A stretch of 64,000 nt of DNA from an uncultured Pelagibacteraceae bacterium (GTDB taxonomy: Bacteria; Pseudomonadota; Alphaproteobacteria; Pelagibacterales; Pelagibacteraceae). Shown here piece by piece: positions 27,884 to 36,484 of the stretch; within the stretch, counting starts at the first letter, position 1, and each line of letters begins with the position of its first letter. The stretch lies in contig CACMYJ010000002.1 in the NCBI GenBank assembly GCA_902617895.1, positions 142,572 to 206,571 of the forward strand. The letters run 5' to 3'. The position numbers were made by a program, and so were the translations under genes. The notes below the pieces were generated by a model. It searched no databases. It saw only the letters and a program-made list of their open reading frames with translations, and was not told where the DNA came from.

Positions 27884-29016
27884 CTTACTTGGATTCCGTT
27901 TGACCAAACATTTTTTACAACTGGTAAATTTTGATAAATTTTAAACCTTATTAAATCTGCTCTCTTATTATTGTCAATGGAACCCCTGTCATTTAAATTT
28001 GTAGCTATAGATGGAGCGTGACTAGCTGCTGCAAATGCTTTTGGAAGATTATCAATTTCTAAACCCCATTTGACAACAGATATAATTAATGATGATGGAA
28101 TATAATCTGAGCTTAAGATATCTAAACAATCATTTTCTAAGAGTTCTTTTGCAGATATATTGCCAGAGTGTGAACCTCCTCTAAGTAAATTAGGAGATCC
28201 CATCATAACTTTAATATTGTAATCTTTAGAAGTTTTGGCTGCTTCTAATGTTGTTGGAAATTCAGCCAATTTTACTCCATATTTATTTGAATTATGAACA
28301 TCATTTTCTGTGGTATCGTCGTGACTAGCCAAAATACAATCATATGATGATTTAAATTCTAAAATTTTATCTATGTGTTTCTTGCTATTTTTTTTTTGAA
28401 GATTTTTTAAGTGATCAAAATGAATTTCCATTTCATTTTCTGTCATACCGTGTTTAATTGAAAGATATTCTTTGTACTTATCTATAACTCTAAATTGCCT
28501 CTGACCTGGTGTATGATCCATTATACTAATCAGTTTTACATCGTGAGTTTCATTGTATTCGTCTAATTCATCAATCAAATTCTCCGAACAAGTTTCAGCT
28601 CTTAAATGTATTTTGTGATCAATCTTGAGAATATTATCTTTTTTAAAACTTGAAATTATATCCGAACAGTTTTTTGCATATTTTTTATATTTTCCTGTTT
28701 TTTCAATAGAACCAACTCTTAATGCATCAAAAACTGTAGTTATTCCAACAGATGCTAATTCTCTATCATGAGATAAAATTGCATTTTCTACTGGAAATGA
28801 AACTTTAGGTCTTGGTGTCATGTGTCTTTCAAGATTGTCAGTATGTAATTCAACCAATCCTGGCGAAATATAATCTTTTTCGCAGTCTATAGAACTTTTG
28901 TTATTACTTAATCCACTACTTATATCGACAATCTTGTTATCTTTAATCCTGATATGACCATGAACGATTTCATCTTTTTTAATTATCATGGCATTGTTTA
29001 AAATATATTCATGCAT
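27880..29016 (-). CDS. phnM: C-P lyase pathway triphosphate diphosphohydrolase PhnM
   Basis: A 378-residue amidohydrolase-superfamily protein. It contains DYISPGLVELHTDNLERHMTPRP with metal-binding His residues, SIMDHTPGQRQFR, ILASHDDTTENDV and ILSSDYIPSSLI. PhnM releases pyrophosphate from the ribose 5-triphosphate phosphonate made by PhnI with PhnGHL, giving the 5-phosphate substrate of PhnJ. I start it at the ATG at 29016; a GTG one codon upstream is possible. It is separated from the rest of the lyase operon by the oppositely oriented DUF1045 gene. A possible PhoB-type repeat lies at 29039-29055. Confidence 0.96.
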   Translation of the reverse strand: MHEYILNNAMIIKKDEIVHGHIRIKDNKIVDISSGLSNNKSSIDCEKDYISPGLVELHTDNLERHMTPRPKVSFPVENAILSHDRELASVGITTVFDALRVGSIEKTGKYKKYAKNCSDIISSFKKDNILKIDHKIHLRAETCSENLIDELDEYNETHDVKLISIMDHTPGQRQFRVIDKYKEYLSIKHGMTENEMEIHFDHLKNLQKKNSKKHIDKILEFKSSYDCILASHDDTTENDVHNSNKYGVKLAEFPTTLEAAKTSKDYNIKVMMGSPNLLRGGSHSGNISAKELLENDCLDILSSDYIPSSLIISVVKWGLEIDNLPKAFAAASHAPSIATNLNDRGSIDNNKRADLIRFKIYQNLPVVKNVWSNGIQVS

Positions 29017-29038
29017 CACTTTTTAATACACATGAATT

Positions 29039-29055
29039 GTTACAAATATTTTAAA
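29039..29055 (-). promoter_or_regulatory. Weak candidate PhoB site upstream of phnM
   Basis: On the minus strand TTTAAA and TGTAAC are spaced 11 nt apart, as in the stronger repeat upstream of pstS. The inner repeat ends 23 nt before the phnM ATG. In AT-rich DNA one good and one poor half-site could occur by chance. Confidence 0.35.
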
Positions 29056-29091
29056 TTAGAGAAAATTTATATAAGTATTATAAGTTGAATT

Positions 29092-29805
29092 ATGAAAAAA
29101 TATTCTAGATACGCTATTTATTATGCACCTCCAAAAGAGAGTAGTCTAGAAGAATTTGGCAGATATTGGTTCGGTTGGGATCCACTTAATGCAAAGTTAA
29201 TAAATAACAAACATAGAATTAATTATCTAAACAGATTTGGAATTAAAAACTTAATAAACATAGATAAAAATGTTTTAATTGCAAAGAAATATGGGTTTCA
29301 CGGCACACTTATTCCTCCTTTTAAACTAAACAAAAATTATAGTACCAATACATTATTTAAAAAAACTGAGGAAATAGCAAAAAAATTCAAAAAATTTAAA
29401 TTTTATAAATTTAAATTAAAAAAAATGAATAATTTTTATGCTTTTGTTCAAAATAAAAGAAATAATAACATTAATAAGTTATCAAATAGACTAGTTAGAG
29501 AATTATTTAAATTTAGGTCACCTCTTACAAAAAAAGAAATTGATAGAAGAAATCCCTCTAAACTAAGTAAATTACAATTAAATATTTTATATAAATGGGG
29601 ATACCCCTATTTAATGTCAGAATTTAATTTCCATATGACCCTTGCATCAGAGGTCACAGGAAACAAATTGTACCTTGAGTTAAAAAAAATTGAAAGAAAC
29701 AAAGAAATCATTTTAAATGAAATAAATAATTTTGATAAAATATATATATTTGGTGAAAACCAAAAAGGAATGTTTGAGAATTTAGAAAATTTTTCACTTA
29801 GCTAA
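29092..29805 (+). CDS. DUF1045 phosphonate-operon 2H phosphoesterase
   Basis: A 237-residue protein of the DUF1045 family, which is found almost only with C-P lyase genes. It begins SRYAIYYAPPKESSLEEFGR WFGWDP-like, and has two HxTL motifs, HGTL at 70-73 and HMTL at 181-184. These are the paired catalytic histidines of the 2H phosphoesterase superfamily, which open cyclic phosphodiesters. No phnP is present in the window. This protein is a candidate for hydrolysing the 5-phosphoribosyl 1,2-cyclic phosphate made by PhnJ, which is an inference. It is transcribed against its neighbours, between phnM and phnN, and overlaps phnN by 12 nt. Confidence 0.88.
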   Translation: MKKYSRYAIYYAPPKESSLEEFGRYWFGWDPLNAKLINNKHRINYLNRFGIKNLINIDKNVLIAKKYGFHGTLIPPFKLNKNYSTNTLFKKTEEIAKKFKKFKFYKFKLKKMNNFYAFVQNKRNNNINKLSNRLVRELFKFRSPLTKKEIDRRNPSKLSKLQLNILYKWGYPYLMSEFNFHMTLASEVTGNKLYLELKKIERNKEIILNEINNFDKIYIFGENQKGMFENLENFSLS

Positions 29806-30330
29806 AATTATTTTTTTCAATTTATTTGCACCTATAGCTATTGATTTATTATTATTTATAGTAATTATATTTTTCGGTAGTAAATTAATTTTTCTTTTTA
29901 TCCTTTTATTAATTGATTTTTTGTCTTCTCTAGCTCGATTTACAAGTCTCTTTTTAATAATTGTTGATGGGGCAATAATATTAATTATTTTAACGTTATT
30001 AACTTTTTTTTTTACTTTAAAAAGTACTTTTCTTGATCCATTAAAAATTACTGTTTTACCTTCCTCTATTTTTTTTATTTCCTTAAATGGAATACCGTAT
30101 GAAAAACCATGAGCTTTCCAGTAAACAAAGAAATGTTTTTTTAAAATCTTATCTTCAAAATTTTTAATTGATATGCTGTAATGATCTTCATTTTTAATAT
30201 CTTTTTTCCTAGTAATGTACCTTTTTACCAAAATGGAATTAGGAATTTTTTTAATTACTTTTTTTAATAAAGTATCTTTTCCTGATCCTGATGGTCCAAC
30301 GACTACGATAAGCTGACCGTTATTTTGCAT
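29794..30330 (-). CDS. phnN: Ribose 1,5-bisphosphate phosphokinase PhnN
   Basis: A 178-residue P-loop kinase with GPSGSGKDT at about residues 12-20, similar to guanylate kinase, and YITRKKDIKNEDHYSIS as in PhnN. It phosphorylates ribose 1,5-bisphosphate to PRPP, the last step of the C-P lyase route. It overlaps phnL by 11 nt. Its presence implies that ribose 1,5-bisphosphate is made, although the usual supplier PhnP is missing here. Confidence 0.93.
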   Translation of the reverse strand: MQNNGQLIVVVGPSGSGKDTLLKKVIKKIPNSILVKRYITRKKDIKNEDHYSISIKNFEDKILKKHFFVYWKAHGFSYGIPFKEIKKIEEGKTVIFNGSRKVLFKVKKKVNNVKIINIIAPSTIIKKRLVNRAREDKKSINKRIKRKINLLPKNIITINNNKSIAIGANKLKKIILAK

Positions 30331-30997
30331 CTGATATTTTTGTAATATCTATTTCCCTAGCATTTAAATATTTACGTGAATATTCATCATGAAAAATACC
30401 AATTATTGAAGATCCACTATCTTTTTTTTCATTAATCAAATTCAAAACAATATCTTTGTTAACACTATCTAAACTAGCAGTTGGTTCATCTAGTAATAAA
30501 CATGGATAATTTCTAATCAGTCCCCTAGCAACATTAACTCTTTGTTGTTCTCCACCTGAAAAAGTTAGTGGCGATAAATTCCATAAGTTTTTATCTATAT
30601 TAAGTTTTAGTAAAATTTTTTCAGCTTTTTCACGAACTTCATCTTTATCTGAATTTATTTCTAATAAGGGCTCCATAACAATTTCAATTGTAGGAACACG
30701 AGGTATCACTCTTAGAAATTGACTAACATATCCTATTATATTTTTTCTAAGTTCAATAATATTTCTCGGATATGTATGATCTATGTTGTGATTATTAATT
30801 TTAATTTGTCCTGATTGAAAAACATAGTTTCCATAAATCATTTTTAAAATACTAGACTTTCCAACACCTGATGGTCCTGTTAACGCTACAATTTCTCCAG
30901 GATTAATTTTCAAATTCAAATTATTAAAAACTAATATGTTTGTTTTGCCCTGATTATGAAGTGTAAATTTTTTTGTAATTTTATTTAGTTCAATCAT
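30320..30997 (-). CDS. phnL: C-P lyase subunit PhnL (ABC ATPase-like)
   Basis: A 225-residue ABC-type ATPase without membrane partner. Walker A is GPSGVGKSS near residue 40, the signature FSGGEQQRVNVARGLI near 145, Walker B LLLDEPTAS. PhnL binds the C-P lyase core and is required with PhnG, PhnH and PhnI to form the ribose triphosphate phosphonate. It is 2 nt downstream of phnK. The YVSQFLRVIPRV block separates PhnL from PhnK. Confidence 0.96.
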   Translation of the reverse strand: MIELNKITKKFTLHNQGKTNILVFNNLNLKINPGEIVALTGPSGVGKSSILKMIYGNYVFQSGQIKINNHNIDHTYPRNIIELRKNIIGYVSQFLRVIPRVPTIEIVMEPLLEINSDKDEVREKAEKILLKLNIDKNLWNLSPLTFSGGEQQRVNVARGLIRNYPCLLLDEPTASLDSVNKDIVLNLINEKKDSGSSIIGIFHDEYSRKYLNAREIDITKISDAK

Positions 30998-30999
30998 TT

Positions 31000-31767
31000 T
31001 TAAACCTGTAATACTGAACTAACTAATAACTGAGTATAAGAATGTTGCGGATCATCTAATACCTGATCACAAAGTCCAGACTCAACAGCCTCCCCATTTT
31101 TCATAACAATAATTTTATCAGCTAACAATCTAATCACTGCTAAATCGTGAGAAACGATTACAACTGATAAATTTAATTCTCTAACTAATTTTCTTAACAA
31201 ATCTAAAATTTTTGCTTGAACAGAAACATCAAGACCTCCTGTTGGTTCGTCCATGAAAATTATTTTAGGACTCGTAACCAAATTTTTTGCTATTTGTAAT
31301 CTTTGCAACATTCCACCAGAAAATGTTCTTGGAAAATCATCTACTCTACTTTTATCGATTTCTACTTTATCTAACCATTTAAAAATAGTTTGCCTAATAT
31401 TTCCATAATTTCTTTGTCCAATCGACATTAATCTTTCACTAATATTTCCACCAGCACTTACATCTAATCTTAAACCGTCTCTAGGATTTTGGTGAACAAA
31501 AGCTAATTCAGTTCTTATCAATAACCTTTTCAATGACTCAGATATTTCTAGAAAATCAATCGTTTCATTACCTGTTTCAATTAAGATTTTTCCACTATCA
31601 GGAATAAGATTGCCTGATATGGAATTTATAAAAGTTGTTTTTCCTGAGCCAGATTCTCCTACTACACCAACGACTTCCCCAGGATATAATGTCAAATTCA
31701 TATTTTTGCATCCCACTTGATTACCGTAATATTTGTTTAAATTATGAACTGACAAAATTGGTTGCAT
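31000..31767 (-). CDS. phnK: C-P lyase subunit PhnK (ABC ATPase-like)
   Basis: A 255-residue ABC-type ATPase with Walker A GESGSGKTT, the block AFVHQNPRDGLRLDVSAGGNI typical of PhnK, signature FSGGMLQRLQIAKNL, and Walker B IIFMDEPTGGLDVSVQ. It binds the PhnGHIJ core and is not a transporter subunit. It directly abuts the phnJ stop. Confidence 0.97.
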   Translation of the reverse strand: MQPILSVHNLNKYYGNQVGCKNMNLTLYPGEVVGVVGESGSGKTTFINSISGNLIPDSGKILIETGNETIDFLEISESLKRLLIRTELAFVHQNPRDGLRLDVSAGGNISERLMSIGQRNYGNIRQTIFKWLDKVEIDKSRVDDFPRTFSGGMLQRLQIAKNLVTSPKIIFMDEPTGGLDVSVQAKILDLLRKLVRELNLSVVIVSHDLAVIRLLADKIIVMKNGEAVESGLCDQVLDDPQHSYTQLLVSSVLQV

Positions 31768-32649
31768 TTAATTATTTTCCATTCTTTGATTACAATAATT
31801 TGTATCTGAACATATAAATGATCTATTACCGTCATCATCAGTAATTATTTCATCTAAAAAACTCTCATTTGATCCACAAATAGAACATTTATGAGGTGCC
31901 TTTGAGGGATCAAATGGATAATCCTCAAAATCAAGACTCGTTACTTCAGTATATGGTGGTATTGCATAAATTCTTTGCTCTCTTCCTGCTCCAAATAATT
32001 GAATAGCAGGGTTATTGTTCATTTTTGGGTTATCAAATTTTGGAATAGGTGATGGGTCCATTATATATCTTTCATTTGTCTTTACTGGATAAGCATATGC
32101 TGTTTCTATATGACCATTTTTGGTAATATCTTCATATAACTTTACATGCATAATTCCATATTCTGATAGTGCATGCATTTTTTTAGTTTCTTGATATCTT
32201 GGTTCTAAAAACGCAAGAGGTTCTGGTATTGGAACTTGATAAACAAGTATTTGTTTTTCTTTTAACTTTTCTTCTGGAATTCTGTGTCTTGTCTGAATTA
32301 TCGATGCTTGGCTTGTTTTTTCTGTGGTCTCAATATTAGCAGTTTTTTTAAAGAAATTTCTAATTGAAACTGCGTTTGTAGTATCATCTGCTCCTTGATC
32401 AATAACTTTTATCACATCGTCAGTTGTTAAACATGACGATGTTACTTGAACCCCTCCTGTTCCCCATCCATATGGCATAGGCATTTCTCTAGATGAAAAT
32501 GGAACTTGATAACCTGGTATACAAAGAGCTTTAATCAAAGCTCTTCTTATCATTCTTTTTGTATTTTCGTCTAAATAAGCAAAATTATAAATTTCATCTT
32601 GAGCTGCAACAGTATTTTTTTTATTTTTAAATTTAAGTACGTTGTTCAT
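31768..32649 (-). CDS. phnJ: Carbon-phosphorus lyase PhnJ (radical SAM)
   Basis: A 293-residue catalytic subunit that breaks the C-P bond by radical SAM chemistry, releasing for example methane from methylphosphonate. The cysteine set C255-x2-C258-x21-C280-x5-C286 matches the E. coli Fe-S cysteines and the thiyl-radical Cys (241, 244, 266, 272). Gly46 in IPGYQVP matches the glycyl radical position Gly32. Conserved blocks include PMPYGWGTGGVQ, RIPEEKLK and FGAGREQRIYAIPP. Every residue known to be needed is present, so the enzyme should be active. It overlaps phnI by 17 nt. Confidence 0.99.
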   Translation of the reverse strand: MNNVLKFKNKKNTVAAQDEIYNFAYLDENTKRMIRRALIKALCIPGYQVPFSSREMPMPYGWGTGGVQVTSSCLTTDDVIKVIDQGADDTTNAVSIRNFFKKTANIETTEKTSQASIIQTRHRIPEEKLKEKQILVYQVPIPEPLAFLEPRYQETKKMHALSEYGIMHVKLYEDITKNGHIETAYAYPVKTNERYIMDPSPIPKFDNPKMNNNPAIQLFGAGREQRIYAIPPYTEVTSLDFEDYPFDPSKAPHKCSICGSNESFLDEIITDDDGNRSFICSDTNYCNQRMENN

Positions 32650-33712
32650 TTTTTTTATACTCTTCTCTAATTTTTCTTACTAAATCCAATTCCGCCTGAA
32701 AATCTACATAATGAGGTAATTTGATATGTTCTAAAAAACCTGTGGCTTGAATATTATCACAATGAGATATAACAAATTCTTCATCTTGAGCAGCAACACC
32801 TAAGTACTCCTCACCAAATTCTTTCCATCTCATTGATCTATCAACTAAAGCCATAGAAATAGCTTTTCTCTCTAATTGACCAAAAACTAAACCATATCCA
32901 CGGGTAAATTGAGCAGGTATTTTTTTACTACCTTTAAATTGGTTTACTGACTCACACTCAGTAAACATGACATCAGCAATATTTATTTCTATACCTAATT
33001 CTGGAATTTCAAATTGAACCTCAACGTAACCAGTTCTTAATTCACCAACAAATGCATGGTTTCTAGCATAACCTCTCTGTGTTGAGTAAGCTAAACCAAG
33101 AAGAAAACCCTCATCTCCTCTTGAAAGAGATTGCAATCGTTCAGATCTTGTTAAAGGAAAATTAATTGGGTTTCTTGTAATATCTTTAGATGTTTTGCCA
33201 CTAGGTATTTCTTTCTGAATTAATCCTTCTTTATTTAAAAAGCTTAAAACATGCGGGATTTCTTTATCATCATATTTTTCAATCTTAGCTTTTTCATACT
33301 CACCATCAGCAAGAAGTTTGAAGTCAAGTAAACGGTGTGTGTAGTCAAATGTTGGGCCTAACTTTTGTTTACCTGGGATATCTTTAAATGTTGCAGATAT
33401 TCTTCTCAGGCATAACATTTTGCTAGTTTCGATAGGTTTGCTTGAACCAATTCTAGGTAAAGTAGTTCTATAGGCTCTCATTAGAAAAATTGCTTCAATC
33501 AAGTCACCTCTAGACTGTTTGATTGCAAGAGCAGACAAATCTTTGTCATATAAAGATCCTTCTGACATAACTCTATCAACACTTAAAGTTAGTTGTTCAC
33601 TAATTTGTTTAATATTTAGTTCTGCTATATTTACATCACCTCTTCTTATTTCAGATAACCAAGAATGTGCATTATTGATTGCCTTTTCTCCACCTTTTAC
33701 AGATACATACAT
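32633..33712 (-). CDS. phnI: C-P lyase subunit PhnI
   Basis: A 359-residue core subunit. It starts MYVSVKGGEKAINNAH and contains LGLAYSTQRGYARNHAFVGE and HCDNIQATGFLEHIKLPHYVDFQ. PhnI, aided by G, H and L, displaces adenine from ATP with phosphonate, forming alpha-D-ribose-1-phosphonate 5-triphosphate. Full length compared with E. coli PhnI. It is 1 nt after phnH. Confidence 0.98.
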   Translation of the reverse strand: MYVSVKGGEKAINNAHSWLSEIRRGDVNIAELNIKQISEQLTLSVDRVMSEGSLYDKDLSALAIKQSRGDLIEAIFLMRAYRTTLPRIGSSKPIETSKMLCLRRISATFKDIPGKQKLGPTFDYTHRLLDFKLLADGEYEKAKIEKYDDKEIPHVLSFLNKEGLIQKEIPSGKTSKDITRNPINFPLTRSERLQSLSRGDEGFLLGLAYSTQRGYARNHAFVGELRTGYVEVQFEIPELGIEINIADVMFTECESVNQFKGSKKIPAQFTRGYGLVFGQLERKAISMALVDRSMRWKEFGEEYLGVAAQDEEFVISHCDNIQATGFLEHIKLPHYVDFQAELDLVRKIREEYKKNEQRT

Positions 33713-33713
33713 T

Positions 33714-34268
33714 TTATAGTTCTCCTATTTTTAGTGATCTTGGTATTGAATAAAATTTATCATTATCAACAAAATAAAAATCAAGTCCTAATGGAAATTG
33801 CTGGTTATTTTTTTTTATAATCTCTCTATCAGGTAAAAATATACTTTTAGAACTTTTAATACCAGGACCAGTAATTATGGCATTTGGTTTTTCAAATTTA
33901 GACTGGCAAATAATAGTGCACGATTGATCAGGATTTTGGTCGTCCCCTTTTTTAAATTCATCTAATGGTAAAAGATCATCCCAAATACCAATTGCAAAAT
34001 TTGCATTTTTTTTATCTGTAATATTTGCACCTGTATTAAATTTAATCCAATCAATAGTTTCTGGATTGTTAATATCACGACCTAAAAAAATATTCGAATA
34101 ACTGTCACAAAAAGTTTTTATAATTGAACAACTGGCTGAAAACATTTTCGAAGGCGAATTTATACTGTCTAATATTTCGATCGAACCAGGATATGAAGTT
34201 GCAAACAAAATACTTCTAAAATAATCAGCACTTGTTTGAGAATTATTTTTTTTAGAAACAACTTCCAT
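33714..34268 (-). CDS. phnH: C-P lyase subunit PhnH
   Basis: A 184-residue subunit with YFRSILFATSYPGSIE at the N-terminus and IITGPGIKSSKSIFLPDREII, a PhnH hallmark, then FPLGLDFYFVDNDKFYSIPRS near the C-terminus. It is part of the PhnG2H2I2J2 core. Slightly shorter than the E. coli protein. It lies 3 nt after phnG. Confidence 0.95.
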   Translation of the reverse strand: MEVVSKKNNSQTSADYFRSILFATSYPGSIEILDSINSPSKMFSASCSIIKTFCDSYSNIFLGRDINNPETIDWIKFNTGANITDKKNANFAIGIWDDLLPLDEFKKGDDQNPDQSCTIICQSKFEKPNAIITGPGIKSSKSIFLPDREIIKKNNQQFPLGLDFYFVDNDKFYSIPRSLKIGEL

Positions 34269-34271
34269 AAA

Positions 34272-34715
34272 TTATTTATCCTCACCTCTTACCAAGGTAA
34301 AAAAATCAACCTTAGTAGCTTCTGTTTTAGATAATATTTCATTTCTTTTGTTATTTTTATATTTAATTAATTTATCTATTATATTTCTTTTAATTATTTC
34401 TTTTTTTTCAGTTTGCATCAATGCATCACACAAAGCTGCAATTTTGGATTTATATTTATTTCTACCTTGAACATAACCATGGCCTTGGATTTTTTTATCT
34501 AAATTTAATGAACATCTCGTTATAGTTACTTCTCCAACATTAAAATTATCACCTGTGGCGCCTACTTTTCCCTGAACCATAACACTGCCAATCTCAGGTT
34601 CTCTTAACCAATTATATTCTATTTTCATATTTAAATTGTCCCAAAGCGAAATGAGATAATTTTCATCTGCTGTTGCTAAAGAACTTAACCATTGTTTTCT
34701 TGATTCATTTTGCAT
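34272..34715 (-). CDS. phnG: C-P lyase subunit PhnG
   Basis: A 147-residue core subunit with RKQWLSSLATAD at the start, EPEIGSVMVQGKVGATGDNFNVGE, and GHGYVQGRNKYKSKIAALCDAL, all PhnG features. I set the start at the ATG at 34715, because the longer frame begins at a TTG inside the putative PhnF operator and PhnG proteins start close to the RQxW-like motif. It leads the phnGHIJKLN operon and is divergent from phnF. Confidence 0.94.
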   Translation of the reverse strand: MQNESRKQWLSSLATADENYLISLWDNLNMKIEYNWLREPEIGSVMVQGKVGATGDNFNVGEVTITRCSLNLDKKIQGHGYVQGRNKYKSKIAALCDALMQTEKKEIIKRNIIDKLIKYKNNKRNEILSKTEATKVDFFTLVRGEDK

Positions 34716-34717
34716 AA

Positions 34718-34738
34718 TACTATACAACTAGACAAGTA
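34718..34738. promoter_or_regulatory. Candidate PhnF operator between phnG and phnF
   Basis: A 21-bp imperfect palindrome with half-sites TACTATAC and GACAAGTA (the complement of TACTTGTC). It also reads as TTGTCTAG-TTGTATAG in direct repeat on the minus strand. It is 2 nt before the phnG ATG and 43 nt before the phnF ATG. TGTCTA/TAGACA-type sites are common for HutC-class GntR regulators such as PhnF. Its position would block phnG transcription or initiation. Confidence 0.5.
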
Positions 34739-34781
34739 ACAAAATTAAAAAAAATTTCAATATATTATTTATTAAAATTTT

Positions 34782-35492
34782 ATGACAACAAAAGATTTGC
34801 TTTGGAAGGAAATATACAATTCAATCAAAAGAGAAATTGTTTTAAATAAGTACAAAATTAATAAAAAGTTAGATTCTGAGAATGACTATGCAAAACAATT
34901 CAATGTCAATAGACACACTATAAGAAGAGCTTTTAAAGAACTTAAAGATGATAATTTAATATATTCAAAAAGAGGTCTTGGAGTATTTGTTAAATCATCA
35001 AAAATTAATTACTCAATTAGTAAAAACGTACGATTTACTGAGAATATACTTGAAGAAAACCAATCAGTAAGAATTGAAATAAAAAGTTTTGATATTGCTG
35101 AATGCAATCCTTTTGAAAAAAAAGAACTCAACTTAAAAAAAAATGACAAAGTTACACGCATAAATAGCATAGGTTTTGTCAACAATTCACCTTCTGTAAT
35201 AACTTTCAGATCGATTCCTTATAAAAAATTTCCAAAATTTATTAATTATTTTGTTAAAAAACAATCAGTAACCAAAGCTTTTAATTTATTGAATATCAAA
35301 CTAATTAAAAGATCAAAAACTCTAATCAATGCTGAAATTGCAGACAAAATAAAATCAAATTTATTAAATATAAATGAGGGGGAAGCACTATTAAAAACTA
35401 CATCTGTTAATGTCGATTTTAAAAACAATCCTATAGAGTTAAGTGAAAGTCATTTTATTGGATCTAAAATTCAATTTTTAATAAAAAATTAG
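34782..35492 (+). CDS. phnF: GntR/HutC-family phosphonate regulator PhnF
   Basis: A 236-residue regulator. Its N-terminal winged helix-turn-helix has NDYAKQFNVNRHTIRRAFKELKDDNLIYSKRGLGVFV, and the C-terminal domain is the UTRA ligand-binding fold (INSIGFVNNSPSVITFRSIPY). Divergent from phnG and 107 nt upstream of phnC, it probably represses or tunes the phn genes in response to a phosphonate or phosphate ligand. Confidence 0.92.
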   Translation: MTTKDLLWKEIYNSIKREIVLNKYKINKKLDSENDYAKQFNVNRHTIRRAFKELKDDNLIYSKRGLGVFVKSSKINYSISKNVRFTENILEENQSVRIEIKSFDIAECNPFEKKELNLKKNDKVTRINSIGFVNNSPSVITFRSIPYKKFPKFINYFVKKQSVTKAFNLLNIKLIKRSKTLINAEIADKIKSNLLNINEGEALLKTTSVNVDFKNNPIELSESHFIGSKIQFLIKN

Positions 35493-35546
35493 ATTTTCTA
35501 CCTTAGGTTTAAATTTCATATAACTTAAACAAAATTTAAAAGATTC

Positions 35547-35563
35547 ATTAATAAAATTTTAAC
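35547..35563 (+). promoter_or_regulatory. Weak candidate PhoB site upstream of phnC
   Basis: ATTAAT and TTTAAC are spaced 11 nt apart on the coding strand, ending 36 nt before the phnC ATG. The pair resembles two units of the repeat upstream of ugpB. The surrounding gap (35493-35599) is otherwise AT-rich and contains nothing else I can identify. Chance occurrence is quite possible. Confidence 0.3.
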
Positions 35564-35599
35564 ATTTATTAAAGATTAGAGGGTTAATGAATTCCTCAA

Positions 35600-36424
35600 A
35601 TGATTATTAAAAAAGTTAACAAATTTTTCGGTGATAATCATGCCGTTAAAAACGTTTCTTTTGAGGTTAACAAACCTCAAATGATAGGAATCATAGGTAG
35701 ATCTGGGGCTGGTAAATCAACATTACTAAGAATTATAAATCGACTTACCGACGCAACAGATGGGTCGATTGAAATTGAAGGTCAAAATATTCTAGATTTA
35801 AAAAGTAAGGAAAAGAGATCATGGCAAAGAAACTGTGCAATGATTTTTCAACAATTTAATTTAGTCCCACGATTAGATGTTCTAACAAATGTAATATTAG
35901 GCAGATTAAATTATCAGGGCTCATTTAGAGCATCCTTAAAAATGTTTTCTCGAGATGAAAGAGCTGATGCTCTGATTTTACTCAATAACTTAGGTATGGC
36001 TAACACTGCCCTTCAAAGAGCTGAAACGTTATCTGGAGGTCAACAGCAACGTGTAGCTATATGCAGAGCTTTGATGCAAAATCCTAAAATGATTTTAGCA
36101 GACGAACCTATAGCATCTTTAGACCCAATGAATGCAAGAATGGTAATGGAGTCATTAAGAAAAATTCATGATGAAAAAAATTTAACGGTCATTTCAAATC
36201 TTCATACCCTAGATACAGCAAAAACCTATTGTGACCGTATTATTGGAATGAAAGATGGCGCAATTGTCTTTGATGATGTACCAGAAAAATTATCAGACAA
36301 ACTTGCAAGAGAAATTTATGGTGCAGAAGCTGATGAAGCTTTTGAACCACAAGTAACATCCACTGAGCTTAAAACAAAAAAAAAGATAAATGGAGATGTT
36401 GAGAAAGAATTTGCAACTGCATGA
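35600..36424 (+). CDS. phnC: Phosphonate ABC transporter ATP-binding protein PhnC
   Basis: A 274-residue ABC ATPase with Walker [31 protein letters not shown] typical of PhnC, signature [15 protein letters not shown] and Walker [13 protein letters not shown]. It powers phosphonate import with PhnD, PhnE and PhnE2. The C-terminus is extended by about 20 charged residues. Followed by phnD after 60 nt. Confidence 0.95.
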   Translation: MIIKKVNKFFGDNHAVKNVSFEVNKPQMIGIIGRSGAGKSTLLRIINRLTDATDGSIEIEGQNILDLKSKEKRSWQRNCAMIFQQFNLVPRLDVLTNVILGRLNYQGSFRASLKMFSRDERADALILLNNLGMANTALQRAETLSGGQQQRVAICRALMQNPKMILADEPIASLDPMNARMVMESLRKIHDEKNLTVISNLHTLDTAKTYCDRIIGMKDGAIVFDDVPEKLSDKLAREIYGAEADEAFEPQVTSTELKTKKKINGDVEKEFATA

Positions 36425-36484
36425 GATCAATAACTCATCGTTACAAATAAGTCGTTAGACTAAAATTATAAAAAGGAGATAATT

